Shown: positions 26,837-36,391, counted from the first letter of the stretch. The stretch is 64,000 nt of DNA from Bacteroidales bacterium (GCA_017502125.1 JAFVVN010000016.1:124001-188000); one strand, 5' to 3'. Made by a program: numbers and translations. Notes: generated from the sequence alone by a model not told the origin.

Positions 26837-28411
26837 TTATCTGTTTTTCACGCAGCGGAGGGAGGCTCCTGAGAGGAAGTTGCCGTAGGCTACGCTGATT
26901 TTTTCATTATCAGCATTGTAGAGAGGCATGAGATAGTGGTACTGGACATTCTTGAGGCTGCCGTCGCCGTTGGTCTGGACCTGATGCATTGTGGAACCGA
27001 TGCCATATGACATCACGCCATAGATTTCGTTATAGTTGGTCACCAGATATGTTCCTTTGCCAGCAGTGTTCGCTTTATTTCTCACACTCGCAAACTGCCA
27101 CTCCCATCCGGCTTCCTTCAGGGCCGCGAGGCTTGCTCCCTTGATGGCAGCATCATAATATGCACCATCAGGATTTACCAGCGAGCTGTTTGAGCTATGT
27201 CCGACAAGTCCCGTCATCTCGGCAACGGTAGGTACATGCCAGCCTGGAGGACAGATTCCCTGACAGCCCTCGAATGTTCCCGCATTGGCCTCTGTAATGG
27301 CTTCCACTCCGAATGCAGTGGCAGCGTCATAGAGAAGACCGAGAGTCCCGGCAAGTGCAGGGTCAGCCACCTTTTCAGCATTAGCCGCAGGATACCATAT
27401 TCCGGAATCCTCAGCCGGGTCACTTGAAACCTTGCGTCCACGAGGGATGAAACGGAGATTCTCTGCCATCCATGTATTTCCGTCTGCAAGCTTTACAGTC
27501 TTATATTCAACACCGTCATACACAAAATATCCGTCATGCTCAGTGAACTCCACTGGAAGATCATCTGTGGACGAACCGCCCTCGAAACCGATCTCTCCCT
27601 CGTCAGTCCAGTTCTCGATCTCGCCGGAAGCACTGACTATGACCTCGTCCGGAAGGATGCGGGCATTGATGGTGTATTGACCTCCGGACTTGAGGGTCAT
27701 GGCGGCAAGTGACTGGGTGATAACCTTCTTTGAAGAAAGTGTCACGACCAGATTCATTGCATTCGAGTGAGGAATGACTATCGCCTGCCATGTCTTTCCC
27801 TCTACGGCTTCATAGGCAGTGATGGGATCCGGAACCTCGTCAGGCAGGGCACCGTCGAATTCGGTGAATGCATTGTTCATCAGGTCAAGTCCTGTCGCCC
27901 TTGGGGTTCCGTCCACTCCGACACTCTCGACCTCAGCACCGGATTCGTTCTCGACATTGATGACAAGCTTGGTCATCATATGCTTGAATATCATTGTCAC
28001 TGATCCTGTTGTGGGAAGCACGCCGGACTTGGAGGCAACCATGAAATCTGCAGTTCCGATGCCTTCAGACTGATCGTACTTTGTATGATAGGACTCAGGT
28101 GTTCCTGCCTCAGCATACGGATAGTATGCGTAAAGATCAGCCTTGGTGTATATGTCTGCATACCACTCAAGATCACCGGAGAAGACATCGGCAGCATATG
28201 TCATGCACGCGTTAGTCGCGTAGTTATCCGCTGATTTGTCAGTGACAACCGTGAGACCTATCCTGTCTCCGGCCTCGAAGTTAACTTCTGTAGCCTTGGT
28301 GATGACAGGGTCTATGGAAATCTGTCCCAGAACCACCGGTCCATCGTTTTCCTTGTTACTACATCCCGCCACTGCGAGAGCAGCCAGCGCAATTGCAAAA
28401 TACTTTTTCAT
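26837..28411 (-). CDS. Fimbrillin-like / FISUMP-domain lipoprotein
   Basis: A 524-residue lipoprotein (MKKYFAIALAALAVAGC, Cys 17). Residues about 25-270 look like the Bacteroidales fimbrillin/Mfa-type fold (ISIDPVITKATEVNFEAGDRIGL, DFMVASKSGV, MIFKHMMTKLVINV). Residues about 300-524 carry the FISUMP domain (Fibrobacter succinogenes major paralogous domain: TWMAENLRFIP, CQGICPPGWHVPTVAEM, SLRCVKN). Such fusions are surface proteins of unknown ligand, perhaps pilus-tip or adhesion related. It is the last gene of a four-gene operon (34054 to 26837), 24 bp behind the barrel gene. Confidence 0.88.
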   Translation of the reverse strand: MKKYFAIALAALAVAGCSNKENDGPVVLGQISIDPVITKATEVNFEAGDRIGLTVVTDKSADNYATNACMTYAADVFSGDLEWYADIYTKADLYAYYPYAEAGTPESYHTKYDQSEGIGTADFMVASKSGVLPTTGSVTMIFKHMMTKLVINVENESGAEVESVGVDGTPRATGLDLMNNAFTEFDGALPDEVPDPITAYEAVEGKTWQAIVIPHSNAMNLVVTLSSKKVITQSLAAMTLKSGGQYTINARILPDEVIVSASGEIENWTDEGEIGFEGGSSTDDLPVEFTEHDGYFVYDGVEYKTVKLADGNTWMAENLRFIPRGRKVSSDPAEDSGIWYPAANAEKVADPALAGTLGLLYDAATAFGVEAITEANAGTFEGCQGICPPGWHVPTVAEMTGLVGHSSNSSLVNPDGAYYDAAIKGASLAALKEAGWEWQFASVRNKANTAGKGTYLVTNYNEIYGVMSYGIGSTMHQVQTNGDGSLKNVQYHYLMPLYNADNEKISVAYGNFLSGASLRCVKNR

Positions 28412-28435
28412 AATATATCATTTAATAATTTTTCA

Positions 28436-29944
28436 TCAGAACTGATAACCTATTGCCAGCTTCGCCTCCATGCGGTCTGCGCCTGCCAGCTTCTGGAGGT
28501 CAAAGCCATGGAGCCATCTTCCGGACGCCTTGACATACATTCCCTTCCAGAAATCATATTTCACAGACAGTCCTGCCCCTATCCTCCTTGCCGTGTCATA
28601 TTCCATCTGAAGGTCATACCACTCCTGCAGCCTGTATGGAGACACCTGCGCCCCGGCATCCGTCGCTGCCATATATTCACCCTCCGTCACATTTCCCCAG
28701 CCATACGCCAAATCAGCAGCCAGTTCCACTCCTCCGAACTTCACCAGACCTCCGGCCTTGACTGTCGATGTCACAAGGGAACGGGTATATATATATGGAT
28801 ACATCTGCGAAGCTGCTCCGTTTCTCCAGCATATGCCTGCCTCCACAAATGCCTCCCAATCCGATGCGACATATTCATATTTCGGTCTCAGGTTCAGGAT
28901 CTCCCTTCGCTGAATCATGTTGCTTCCATGTCCGATGACCGTCGTCACTCCGTTTTCCATATCCTTCTCAAGCACATTCTCGAAGACAGTCTGCGAATTC
29001 CATCCGAAGTCCAGGCGGGCATAGTGCTCTGCCGTCCTGCCGGCCGCCTTATATCCCAGCCTCACATCCACGCGGTCGCCAGGAAAACGGAACCATATGT
29101 ATTCCTTCTCTCCCACGCTGCCGCCGGTGCGGGCATATTCAATCTCTGCAAAAGCACCTTTGTACTGAGCCTGAAGGGCAAATCCATTCGAAAATTCCTT
29201 GACTGGAAGTCCCTTCACTCCGTCCTCATCCAGATGCACTCCGCTGCCGGTCCAGACCTGATAGACTCCATACATGAGACCTTTGTCGAAGAAGGCATAA
29301 TACGAGGATTCTGCTGTTCCCACCTGCTCGGCATTGATGGTCTCCGCGGTCTTTCCGAATATATATGATGCTCCCAGCGCAAGATCTCCCCTATGAAACA
29401 TGAATCCCGGAGCAATCCTGAAATCCAGTTTCCAGTTGTCATGTCTGAGGTCCTTCCTTTTCGCCATATTGGCCGACATGAAGTCTGCCATGACGCCTGC
29501 ACGCCATCCAGGGGCTACATCATACGAGAATCCGCCATCAAGTGCATAGGTCTGCAGGGTCTTCCTTCCCGGGGTGAATTCCAACACATCCACCGGATAG
29601 TATCCCGGGTCGATGAACATGGATCCGCACATTCCGTATCCCTCCCATTGACGGAATGAGAAGGCTCCCTTGAAGGAAATCCTTTCGAGATGTCTTATGC
29701 TGGCTGTCACCGCACCCGCGTTCCAGGCATTTTCCGCCTGCCAGCTATCCCGGAAGCCGCCAGCCTCATATCCTCCGGACAGTTCTGCATACGATCTGGA
29801 AAGACTGTCCTGACGTATTCCGGCCACATTCTGGCTTTCATTCCAGAAATTGCGGCGGAGCACCTGCTCATAGGTCCGGGCAGAAAGGGTCGTCTGACCG
29901 CAGAGGGCCAGAAGCGTCAGCAATATGTACATACACCTATTCAT
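28436..29944 (-). CDS. Outer-membrane beta-barrel protein (DUF6850-like)
   Basis: A 502-residue protein when started at ATG 29944 (MNRCMYILLTLLALC); this start overlaps the stop of the DUF4876 gene by 8 bp, which supports it over the upstream in-frame ATG at 29968. After the signal peptide the sequence alternates aromatic beta strands to a C-terminal ...KLAIGYQF, the usual end of an outer-membrane barrel recognised by BAM. The start TYEQVLRRNFWNESQNVAGIR resembles the family annotated as DUF6850, which I recall as a neighbour of DUF4876 proteins. Function unknown; probably a channel or assembly partner for the receptor encoded in the same operon. Confidence 0.8.
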   Translation of the reverse strand: MNRCMYILLTLLALCGQTTLSARTYEQVLRRNFWNESQNVAGIRQDSLSRSYAELSGGYEAGGFRDSWQAENAWNAGAVTASIRHLERISFKGAFSFRQWEGYGMCGSMFIDPGYYPVDVLEFTPGRKTLQTYALDGGFSYDVAPGWRAGVMADFMSANMAKRKDLRHDNWKLDFRIAPGFMFHRGDLALGASYIFGKTAETINAEQVGTAESSYYAFFDKGLMYGVYQVWTGSGVHLDEDGVKGLPVKEFSNGFALQAQYKGAFAEIEYARTGGSVGEKEYIWFRFPGDRVDVRLGYKAAGRTAEHYARLDFGWNSQTVFENVLEKDMENGVTTVIGHGSNMIQRREILNLRPKYEYVASDWEAFVEAGICWRNGAASQMYPYIYTRSLVTSTVKAGGLVKFGGVELAADLAYGWGNVTEGEYMAATDAGAQVSPYRLQEWYDLQMEYDTARRIGAGLSVKYDFWKGMYVKASGRWLHGFDLQKLAGADRMEAKLAIGYQF

Positions 29945-31154
29945 GCAGGGACTGTCTTTCAGTTTCATAAAAATCTTCGGACGAATTGTTCGTATCCGTC
30001 AGGACTTCATATCCGGAAGACTGACTAAGCTGCTCGTCCACCTTCCTCATAAGGCTTCTTCCAGTGAAGATATCCGTCTGTGTCACATATCCGGCATCCA
30101 CCTCGGACGGAAGCCTCTTCACATTGGTAGCTGAACGTCCGTCAAAGACCTCGACTGCGTCCATAACCCAGTCGAAAGGCACTTTCACCACATTGTCGAC
30201 CTTATTTCCCGGTACAGGAGTGATATTGTCAGCCACTCGCACATAGTCCTCTATCGTCACCTCTTTTGACTTGAACATGACCAGAGTCGGCGAACTGAGG
30301 GAAAGTGTATAGGCATTTGCCTTTCCCGTCTTTATGACGACTTCGAGATGCCTGTCCTCTGAAATATTCACTCCGGGAGCTGGATGATAGGCTGTGTTGT
30401 TGAAATATATCGGATTATAGCACACGAAATATCCCGGCACATCCAGATTCACGGACAGAGGGAACTGGGAAGCGTGGTCGATTGCTCCCCGGAGACACAC
30501 CACGGCATCCTCACCAGGCTGCAGAGGGAAGTCATCGCCGTCTCCCGGGAATTTCCACACTGCCTGGATTATCGGAAGGAAGTCCGGATATGTCAGGATT
30601 CCCGTCTGCGGGTCCTTCACTGTCCACGGATTGGTGGAATTCGAATTATATGGAGACAGGGTACCGAAGCAGATCCCGTCCAGATACTGGACATTGAAGT
30701 CATTGTTGTGCAGGATGAAGTACTGATCCGACTGATAGTCACCTTCCTGAGGCAGTTTCTTGCAGCCTCCGCAATATATTTCCTTGATCACTATTGCTCC
30801 GGACCTGGACATTGTGAGCGCCAGGGTCACATCCTTGTCCGCATTTGAAACAGCCACTCTGTCCATGGTTCCGTTGAACATGTAATCTCCCAGCTTTCCG
30901 GTCATGCTGACACGATAGAGTCCGTTCGGAAGGTCGAATGACGCCGATCCGATGGAATCAGAGACGGCAACATATCCGGCTCCCGTATTCATATCCTCCA
31001 CCTGCACCTTGAATCCTTCACGGCTTCCTTCGTCCTTCGTCCACTCCGACCTCACGGTCAGCACATTCAAGGTTCCCTCATATGGATCAAAAACCTTGAA
31101 GTCTGTGCAGGAAACAGCTGCAAGCAGGATCAATATGTATATTATCTTCTTCAT
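29937..31154 (-). CDS. DUF4876 family lipoprotein
   Basis: A 405-residue lipoprotein; MKKIIYILILLAAVSC puts the lipid-bearing Cys at 16. An ATG two codons earlier (31160) is an alternative start; longer starts run into a repeat element. The N-terminal part (about 20-125) is a beta-sandwich of the carboxypeptidase-regulatory kind (GTLNVLTVRSEW, FDLPNGLYRVSMTG). The C-terminal part (AIVIKEIYCGGCKKLP, DQYFILHNND, CFGTLSPYNSN) is the DUF4876-specific region. It is probably the surface partner of the TonB-dependent receptor just upstream. Ligand unknown. Confidence 0.85.
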   Translation of the reverse strand: MKKIIYILILLAAVSCTDFKVFDPYEGTLNVLTVRSEWTKDEGSREGFKVQVEDMNTGAGYVAVSDSIGSASFDLPNGLYRVSMTGKLGDYMFNGTMDRVAVSNADKDVTLALTMSRSGAIVIKEIYCGGCKKLPQEGDYQSDQYFILHNNDFNVQYLDGICFGTLSPYNSNSTNPWTVKDPQTGILTYPDFLPIIQAVWKFPGDGDDFPLQPGEDAVVCLRGAIDHASQFPLSVNLDVPGYFVCYNPIYFNNTAYHPAPGVNISEDRHLEVVIKTGKANAYTLSLSSPTLVMFKSKEVTIEDYVRVADNITPVPGNKVDNVVKVPFDWVMDAVEVFDGRSATNVKRLPSEVDAGYVTQTDIFTGRSLMRKVDEQLSQSSGYEVLTDTNNSSEDFYETERQSLHE

Positions 31155-31171
31155 TTCCATTTGGTTTTCTC

Positions 31172-31206
31172 CACTTCGACCTGAGGTCTCCGCTCGGAAT
31201 GACATG
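31172..31206 (-). repeat. REP-like element (GTCATTCCGAGCG type) between receptor and DUF4876 genes
   Basis: On the minus strand the gap begins GTCATTCCGAGCGGAGACC and continues with AGGTCGAAGTGG. The same core, CATTCCGAGCG...AGGTCGA, occurs inside the clpB coding region (42893-42937). Elements with this GTCATTCCGAGCG core are common extragenic repeats in Bacteroidetes. Confidence 0.65.
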
Positions 31207-31207
31207 A

Positions 31208-34054
31208 TCAGAATTTCAATCTACAGGTCAGTCCATAATAAAACGCCGGGGTGAATATCGCCCCCACTCCCGTGGCAAACGACTTCACATACGGACGCGA
31301 ATTGGTAAAGTTGTTGGCAAAGAACGACAGGGACACATGGTCACCGATCTCCTTTGTAACACTCAGATTCGCAGACATGTACGGTCCGTAACCGTCCTGG
31401 GCGAAGGTATATGCGTTTGCCGACTTGAGGATCAGGCTCGCAAAGTCCGGATCCGCAGCCTGTTCGTCCGTGAACGGGTGCACATTGCCTTCCAGATCCA
31501 TGTACGCCACCGGACGCACCGCCGTGAAGGAATTTCCGTCACTGATGTTGCCTCCGGTCGGGTTGTTGTCTGTTTCGCTTACGGTATATGCATAGTCCTT
31601 TCCCTGATATCTCGAAATGTTCCGGCTTAGCCTCAGCAGAGACATCTCCAGCCTGCAGGTGATGATCAGACGCACCTGAGGGATGTGGGTGATGGCAGTG
31701 AGGTTCGCATCCAGATTATGGGTCATCTTTCCGTTGATGACCGCTGTCGCACTGCCTCCGTTGGCATATATTCCCACATACTGGTATGACCTGTCCGGAA
31801 GCGAGGTATGCGACCAGCCGCCCTGATAATAGTACGACAGCTGCTCGTTATGATAGCGCGTATGGGTATATGAGGCATCCAGACGGAAGGTCGTGCGGAT
31901 CGGCTTGATTTCAGGAAATTCCACCACCAGTTCCGCTCCGGTCCTGATTATGTCCGCTCCGTTGTTCTGCTTAGTGGACTTCACGAACGTGCTGTCCGTG
32001 ACCTTGACAGACATTTCGGTCCAATAGTCCCCTGCATCCCTGAGATATATCTGACCTGTCTGGTGATCCACCTTTATCTGCGGACTCTCCGGCATCGCGA
32101 AGTCGTCCGGCTTCTGCATTATATTGTATGAAAACGGTTCATACACATCCAGGAAGTTATATGGATTCTTAGTCTTGTTGTGGAATCCCACCAGGGAAAT
32201 CCTGGTATCCTTGAGGTCTATCTCGATCCCGAACTCGGAGTTGCTGTTGCGCTGCCACCTGAGGTCCGGATTATATTGCACCGTATATGGCTGAGTATGA
32301 TAGACATATGATGTTCCTTCGCCATATGAGAAACCGAAGGTCTGGATGTCACGATACTCCGGTTTCGGATACAATATATAATATGACGGAAGCTTTTCCG
32401 TTATACCCCAGCCTCCTCTGACGGACAGGGCATCGGTCAGCTTCCACTTTCCGTTGAAACGAGGAGAGAGGGTGGTCTTGCCCTTGTAGAGGGAATTTTT
32501 TATGAACACGTTTTCCAGACGAAGACCGGCCGTGAGTTCGAATGTGGTCCGAGCTATCGGGATGGTCAGGTGCTCCTCGGCATACACAGAGAGGTTGTGC
32601 ATGAAAGGATAGTCGGTATATGGCCGCGGTCTGTATCCGTTCGCCGCCAGCGACGGGTCCTTGTAGTATTCACCCTGACCGACATTCCCGTTGGCCTTCC
32701 ACTGGACTCCAGCCTTGAGCGAGCTCTTCACATCGTCCCAGCGTCTGTGCCAGCTGTATCTGAGTGAGGCCGCCGCATCCAGCTGCTTTGAGTCAACGAT
32801 CTGGTCAGAGAAATATGTCAGGGGGAGCCTGTCGGCAAGATAGTAGCCAGGAAGTTCCGAGTGGACAGCCGGCTGCTGGGATGCATAGGAACTGTATTTA
32901 TGTGCCTGGGTGAGCTTGTCATTGAAGTTGAGAGAAGCATCCAGCTTGAGGTTTGTGATCCAGGGTCTGTTCAGAAGCCACGTCATGGATGTGTTGGCCC
33001 GGACTACATTGTCCTTAGCCTTCTCATATTCTCCCTTGAAGGCATCCGGATCGTCCTTGGAATTCATTCCTCCAAGGTTTCCTGTCAGCCCGGCCTCGAA
33101 TCTGAGCACCTTGCGGAAGGTGTTGCTGTAGGTGAAGCTGATGCCGCTTCTGGTATATGACTGATATGGGGATATGAGCTTCTTGACTGCCCTTGCATAT
33201 TCCGCACTTACATTCAGGACTCCCTTCCCTTCCTGCAGGTCAATACCCTTGGAGGCTGCCACCTGATATGTACGAGGATTGACAGTGAAAGTGACATTGA
33301 CCGGGGTGCGTCCCTTCCTTGTGTTTATCTTGACTATTCCGCTGTTGAGGTCGCCATATTCGGCAGAAGGAACTCCTGTGATGACTTCGATGGACTCTAT
33401 GTTCTCCACAGCCACATTTCTGGTCCCTGCTCCGGTGGGCTCACCGAAAGACGCATTGCCCCCGATCCTCACTCCGTCCACTTCCACAGCAGTTCCGAAC
33501 GAAGCATTGCCGGCATCCGAGCCTCCCTCCCTAAGAGAGAGTATGTTTTCAGACGTAAGATCCGGATTCACTGTCTTACCGCCTGGAAGAAGGGCTGCAA
33601 CGTCGGTCATATTGGACAGCTGGAGATGATTCAGGGCATCCCGTCCGAGATTATGAGAGGTGCTCAGACCGTCCTTGGCCTTCTGAGCCGTCACCACCAC
33701 CTCATCCAGAGCCAGAGAATTTTCGTGAAGCCTGAAGACCAATGCAGGGATGTCCCTATCGGCTTCAATTTCCTGAACTGCAGTCACATATCCCAGACAT
33801 GAGGCCTCAACGACATATCTTCCGGCCTGGACAGTACGGAAAACGAAACTGCCGTCTTCCCCGGTCACAGCCCAAAGATAGTCTTCACCTAATCTGACCA
33901 CGGTTCCGGCCACAGGCGCCTCAGTGCGGGCATCCACGACACGTCCTGCAATGTCTATTGCGTCACCATCCACGGCAGCCGCTGCATACACCTGATGCAA
34001 AGCGTTGACAGACAACGCCGAAACAAGCATGATATATGTCAGAATCCTTCTCAT
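31208..34054 (-). CDS. TonB-dependent receptor with carboxypeptidase-regulatory domain
   Basis: A 948-residue receptor: signal peptide (to about AAAAVDG), a regulatory-like domain (about 32-115; IDIAGRVVDARTEAPVAG), a plug (about 118-235; LDEVVVTAQKAKDG, IESIEVITGVPSAEYGDLNSG) and a long barrel ending AFYYGLTCRLKF. It is the promoter-proximal gene of the operon with DUF4876, the barrel protein and the fimbrillin/FISUMP protein. It is not SusC-type by its plug and there is no SusD, so the ligand may be a peptide, metal complex or small glycan rather than a polysaccharide. Confidence 0.9.
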   Translation of the reverse strand: MRRILTYIMLVSALSVNALHQVYAAAAVDGDAIDIAGRVVDARTEAPVAGTVVRLGEDYLWAVTGEDGSFVFRTVQAGRYVVEASCLGYVTAVQEIEADRDIPALVFRLHENSLALDEVVVTAQKAKDGLSTSHNLGRDALNHLQLSNMTDVAALLPGGKTVNPDLTSENILSLREGGSDAGNASFGTAVEVDGVRIGGNASFGEPTGAGTRNVAVENIESIEVITGVPSAEYGDLNSGIVKINTRKGRTPVNVTFTVNPRTYQVAASKGIDLQEGKGVLNVSAEYARAVKKLISPYQSYTRSGISFTYSNTFRKVLRFEAGLTGNLGGMNSKDDPDAFKGEYEKAKDNVVRANTSMTWLLNRPWITNLKLDASLNFNDKLTQAHKYSSYASQQPAVHSELPGYYLADRLPLTYFSDQIVDSKQLDAAASLRYSWHRRWDDVKSSLKAGVQWKANGNVGQGEYYKDPSLAANGYRPRPYTDYPFMHNLSVYAEEHLTIPIARTTFELTAGLRLENVFIKNSLYKGKTTLSPRFNGKWKLTDALSVRGGWGITEKLPSYYILYPKPEYRDIQTFGFSYGEGTSYVYHTQPYTVQYNPDLRWQRNSNSEFGIEIDLKDTRISLVGFHNKTKNPYNFLDVYEPFSYNIMQKPDDFAMPESPQIKVDHQTGQIYLRDAGDYWTEMSVKVTDSTFVKSTKQNNGADIIRTGAELVVEFPEIKPIRTTFRLDASYTHTRYHNEQLSYYYQGGWSHTSLPDRSYQYVGIYANGGSATAVINGKMTHNLDANLTAITHIPQVRLIITCRLEMSLLRLSRNISRYQGKDYAYTVSETDNNPTGGNISDGNSFTAVRPVAYMDLEGNVHPFTDEQAADPDFASLILKSANAYTFAQDGYGPYMSANLSVTKEIGDHVSLSFFANNFTNSRPYVKSFATGVGAIFTPAFYYGLTCRLKF

Positions 34055-34153
34055 TGCGAGTGCAAAGTTACGAAAATCCCGCCGCAGTTTATATCCCTAT
34101 TTATTGGTATTTTACAACTCCCAAATGTGTCTGACTCATAGAGAGTTACAATA

Positions 34154-34183
34154 ACACGCCTGTGTCATATGGCGCAGGCGTGT
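34154..34183. terminator. Terminator-like palindrome of the ACGCCTG family
   Basis: ACACGCCTGTGTCAT and ATGGCGCAGGCGTGT pair with two mismatches. The core matches the terminators at 11520 and 42428. It lies in the gap between the receptor operon promoter and the end of pheS. Confidence 0.55.
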
Positions 34184-34240
34184 CAATATAAATCATTGAT
34201 GGCGAGCTACTTGCACGAGTGTATGGTCCCGGCAAAAAGA

Positions 34241-34281
34241 ACGGGTGGTACATGAATTTTGGCAATTCACGTACCACCCGT
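34241..34281. terminator. Long hairpin downstream of pheS
   Basis: ACGGGTGGTACATGAATT (34241-34258) pairs with AATTCACGTACCACCCGT (34264-34281) with one mismatch. It lies 21 bp past the pheS stop. The same GGGTGGTACAT arm recurs at 59681-59717, so this may be a repeat family as well as a terminator. Confidence 0.6.
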
Positions 34282-34302
34282 TGATAATTCTGTACGAAAC
34301 TG

Positions 34303-35328
34303 TTATAAAGAGGTTTCGAATTCCTTCAGGAAGCGAAGGTCATTCTCAAAGTAGTTGCGAAGGTCACGCACCTGCCATTTGAGCATTGCGATACGCTCCA
34401 CACCCATTCCGAAGGCGAAACCGCTGTACTTCTTGCTGTCGATGCCTGATGCTTCAAGCACGTTAGGATCCACCATTCCGCAGCCCATGATCTCAAGCCA
34501 TCCTGTTCCCTTGCATATGTTGCAACCTTTTCCGCCACAGATATTGCAGCTCACATCAATCTCGGCCGAAGGCTCTGTGAACGGGAAGTATGAAGGACGC
34601 ATACGGATCTGTGTCTGAGCTCCGAACATCTCGCGGGCAAAGAGCAGGATGGCCTGCTTCATGTCGGCAAATGTCACGTTCTCATCTATATAGAGACCTT
34701 CCACCTGATGGAAGATACAGTGTGCACGGGCAGAAATAGCCTCATTACGGAATACACGGCCCGGACATACGATTCGGATAGGGAGAGGCATCTTCTCCAT
34801 GGCGCGCACCTGAACGCTGGAAGTGTGGGTGCGAAGGAGGACAGGGTTATCGCTGTCGCTGATGAAGAATGTGTCCTGCATTTCACGGGCAGGGTGCTCA
34901 GGAGGGAAGTTGAGAGCCTCGAACACATGCCAGTCATCCTCCACCTCAGGACCTTCAGCCACATCGTAACCGAATTTGCGGAAGATGCTCACGATTTCCT
35001 CACGGGCAATCGAAACAGGATGACGGGAACCGAGGGAAACCGGATCTCCCGGCATCGTATAGTCGAACGATGCAGCTCCTGCAGCCGGTGACTCTGCGGC
35101 AGCCTCCTTGAGTGACTCTATCTTTGCCGCAGCCGCATTCTTGAGCACATTGAGTTTCTGGCCGAACTCTCTCTTGAGTTCAGGAACCACTGTGCGGAAC
35201 TCCTCAAAAAGAGCAGTCACCGAACCCTTCTTGCCAAGAAGACGGACACGGGCCTCTTCAATCTCCTGTTCTGTCTTGCATGACAGAGACTCTACTTCGG
35301 CCATCAAGGCCTCTATTTTCTCCTTCAT
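34303..35328 (-). CDS. pheS: Phenylalanyl-tRNA synthetase alpha subunit
   Basis: A 341-residue class II aminoacyl-tRNA synthetase subunit. An N-terminal coiled coil (about 1-85) precedes the catalytic core: HPVSIAREEIVSIFRKFGY, motif 2 RVFRNEAISARAHCIFHQVEG, a Cys-rich insertion (CNICGGKGCNICKGTGW) and motif 3 GMGVERIAMLKWQVRDLR. It charges tRNA-Phe together with the beta subunit. No pheT is in the window, so the two genes are separated here. Confidence 0.96.
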   Translation of the reverse strand: MKEKIEALMAEVESLSCKTEQEIEEARVRLLGKKGSVTALFEEFRTVVPELKREFGQKLNVLKNAAAAKIESLKEAAAESPAAGAASFDYTMPGDPVSLGSRHPVSIAREEIVSIFRKFGYDVAEGPEVEDDWHVFEALNFPPEHPAREMQDTFFISDSDNPVLLRTHTSSVQVRAMEKMPLPIRIVCPGRVFRNEAISARAHCIFHQVEGLYIDENVTFADMKQAILLFAREMFGAQTQIRMRPSYFPFTEPSAEIDVSCNICGGKGCNICKGTGWLEIMGCGMVDPNVLEASGIDSKKYSGFAFGMGVERIAMLKWQVRDLRNYFENDLRFLKEFETSL

Positions 35329-35372
35329 ATATCTAACTTTATATCTTTATTCCAAGTCCTAATAACGAGCCT

Positions 35373-35450
35373 CCACTGAAACGCGTGGTTCCGTGGACAA
35401 AAGCCATTTTTGTGGGGTCATCCACGAAAAGGGCGATTTTGGTGGACAGG
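35373..35450. repeat. Short imperfect repeat block with CCAC...GTGGACA units
   Basis: Two units, 35373-35399 and 35422-35448, begin CCAC and end GTGGACA around a related middle. The spacer between them contains a similar AAAAGCC-ATTTTTGTGG stretch. CGTGGA and TCCACG can also pair. No coding content. Confidence 0.45.
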
Positions 35451-35479
35451 AGGGCAAAGGTAATGATTTTTCGGATATC

Positions 35480-35962
35480 TTATTCCTCTTCAAGAGGATA
35501 TCCTATGGCAATCACGCAATATGGGCGAAGTTCTTCCTTGATCCCGAGAAGTTCGCGTACATAGTCCTCCGCCTTGGCTCCTTCCGGAACATCCTTCAGT
35601 CGAGGACGTCCGTTGCAGTGTACCCAGCAGCTTACAAGATCCATGGCAGTGACAGCCAGCTGGACAAAGGTGGCAGATATGGCGCAGTTGTCCACCCAGA
35701 GGTCGGTCCTGGACTCGTCACCCATGACCACGATGGCTGCCTGTGCACCGGACAGAAGAGCAGAACCATAATCACGCATCTGTGCAAGAGCATCAAGTGT
35801 GTCCCTGTCCTCGATTATCATGAATGCGGAACTCTTGCTGTTCCTTGAAGATGGTGCGGTCTGTGCCACCCTCACGATGGCATCGAGAACTTCCCTTTCC
35901 ACCGGGCGGTCAGAATATTTCCTGACACTCTTCCTCTTTTCAATTACTTCCAAAAAGTCCAT
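35480..35962 (-). CDS. Nitroreductase family protein
   Basis: A 160-residue flavoprotein of the nitroreductase fold. The FMN-binding N-terminus EKRKSVRKYSDRPV and APSSRNSKSSAFMII, plus the C-terminal ELRPYCVIAIGYPLEE, are typical. At 160 residues it is at the short end of the family. It probably uses NAD(P)H to reduce a quinone, nitro compound or similar acceptor; the substrate is unknown. It is 3 bp upstream of... rather, its start lies 3 bp after the stop of the small secreted protein gene at 35966, so the two form an operon. Confidence 0.9.
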   Translation of the reverse strand: MDFLEVIEKRKSVRKYSDRPVEREVLDAIVRVAQTAPSSRNSKSSAFMIIEDRDTLDALAQMRDYGSALLSGAQAAIVVMGDESRTDLWVDNCAISATFVQLAVTAMDLVSCWVHCNGRPRLKDVPEGAKAEDYVRELLGIKEELRPYCVIAIGYPLEEE

Positions 35963-35965
35963 ATC

Positions 35966-36373
35966 CTATTTCTTTGCTTTACGTTTTTCACGAGCCTTCT
36001 GAGCTCTTGCAGCGCCACTTTTAAGGTAGGCTGTCCATTGCTCCTGAGTGAAGAATTTCTTATATGAATTGTCAATCTGCTCCATCCACTTGTCATGCAC
36101 AGACTGATACATCGACTGATTTGCAACCTTTGCCTTACGCAGTTCGTCATACTCCGCCATCATGGCCGGAAAATCATGCTTGAGGGTGGAATCCACATAG
36201 AATACCTGCCAGTCCTCAAGATCGAGGAGCCTCTGAAGTCTGTCGGCTTCCTGTTCTGCCTGTTCGTATATGTCCGGCTGGCCTCCCTGATTCTGGGCTG
36301 AAGCCATGTTCCCGCAAACCAAGGTCATAACCGCAGAAACGACCAGGAAGATGACATATGGGTTCAATTTCAT
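35966..36373 (-). CDS. Small secreted protein of unknown function
   Basis: A 135-residue protein started at ATG 36373 (MKLNPYVIFLVVSAVM). A signal peptide (cleavage near NMASAQ) is followed by a charged helical region: EQAEQEADRLQRLLDLEDWQV, then HDFPAMMAEYDELRKAKV and a Lys/Arg-rich tail (AQKAREKRKAKK). The helical, LTxxQ-like spacing (FFTQEQWTAYLKSG) recalls periplasmic Spy/CpxP-type chaperones, but I cannot confirm it. A good promoter (-33 TTTG at 36471-36468, -7 TACTTTTG at 36448-36441, 19-bp spacer) reads into it. Confidence 0.75.
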   Translation of the reverse strand: MKLNPYVIFLVVSAVMTLVCGNMASAQNQGGQPDIYEQAEQEADRLQRLLDLEDWQVFYVDSTLKHDFPAMMAEYDELRKAKVANQSMYQSVHDKWMEQIDNSYKKFFTQEQWTAYLKSGAARAQKAREKRKAKK

Positions 36374-36391
36374 AACTATCGATTTTTTTGT

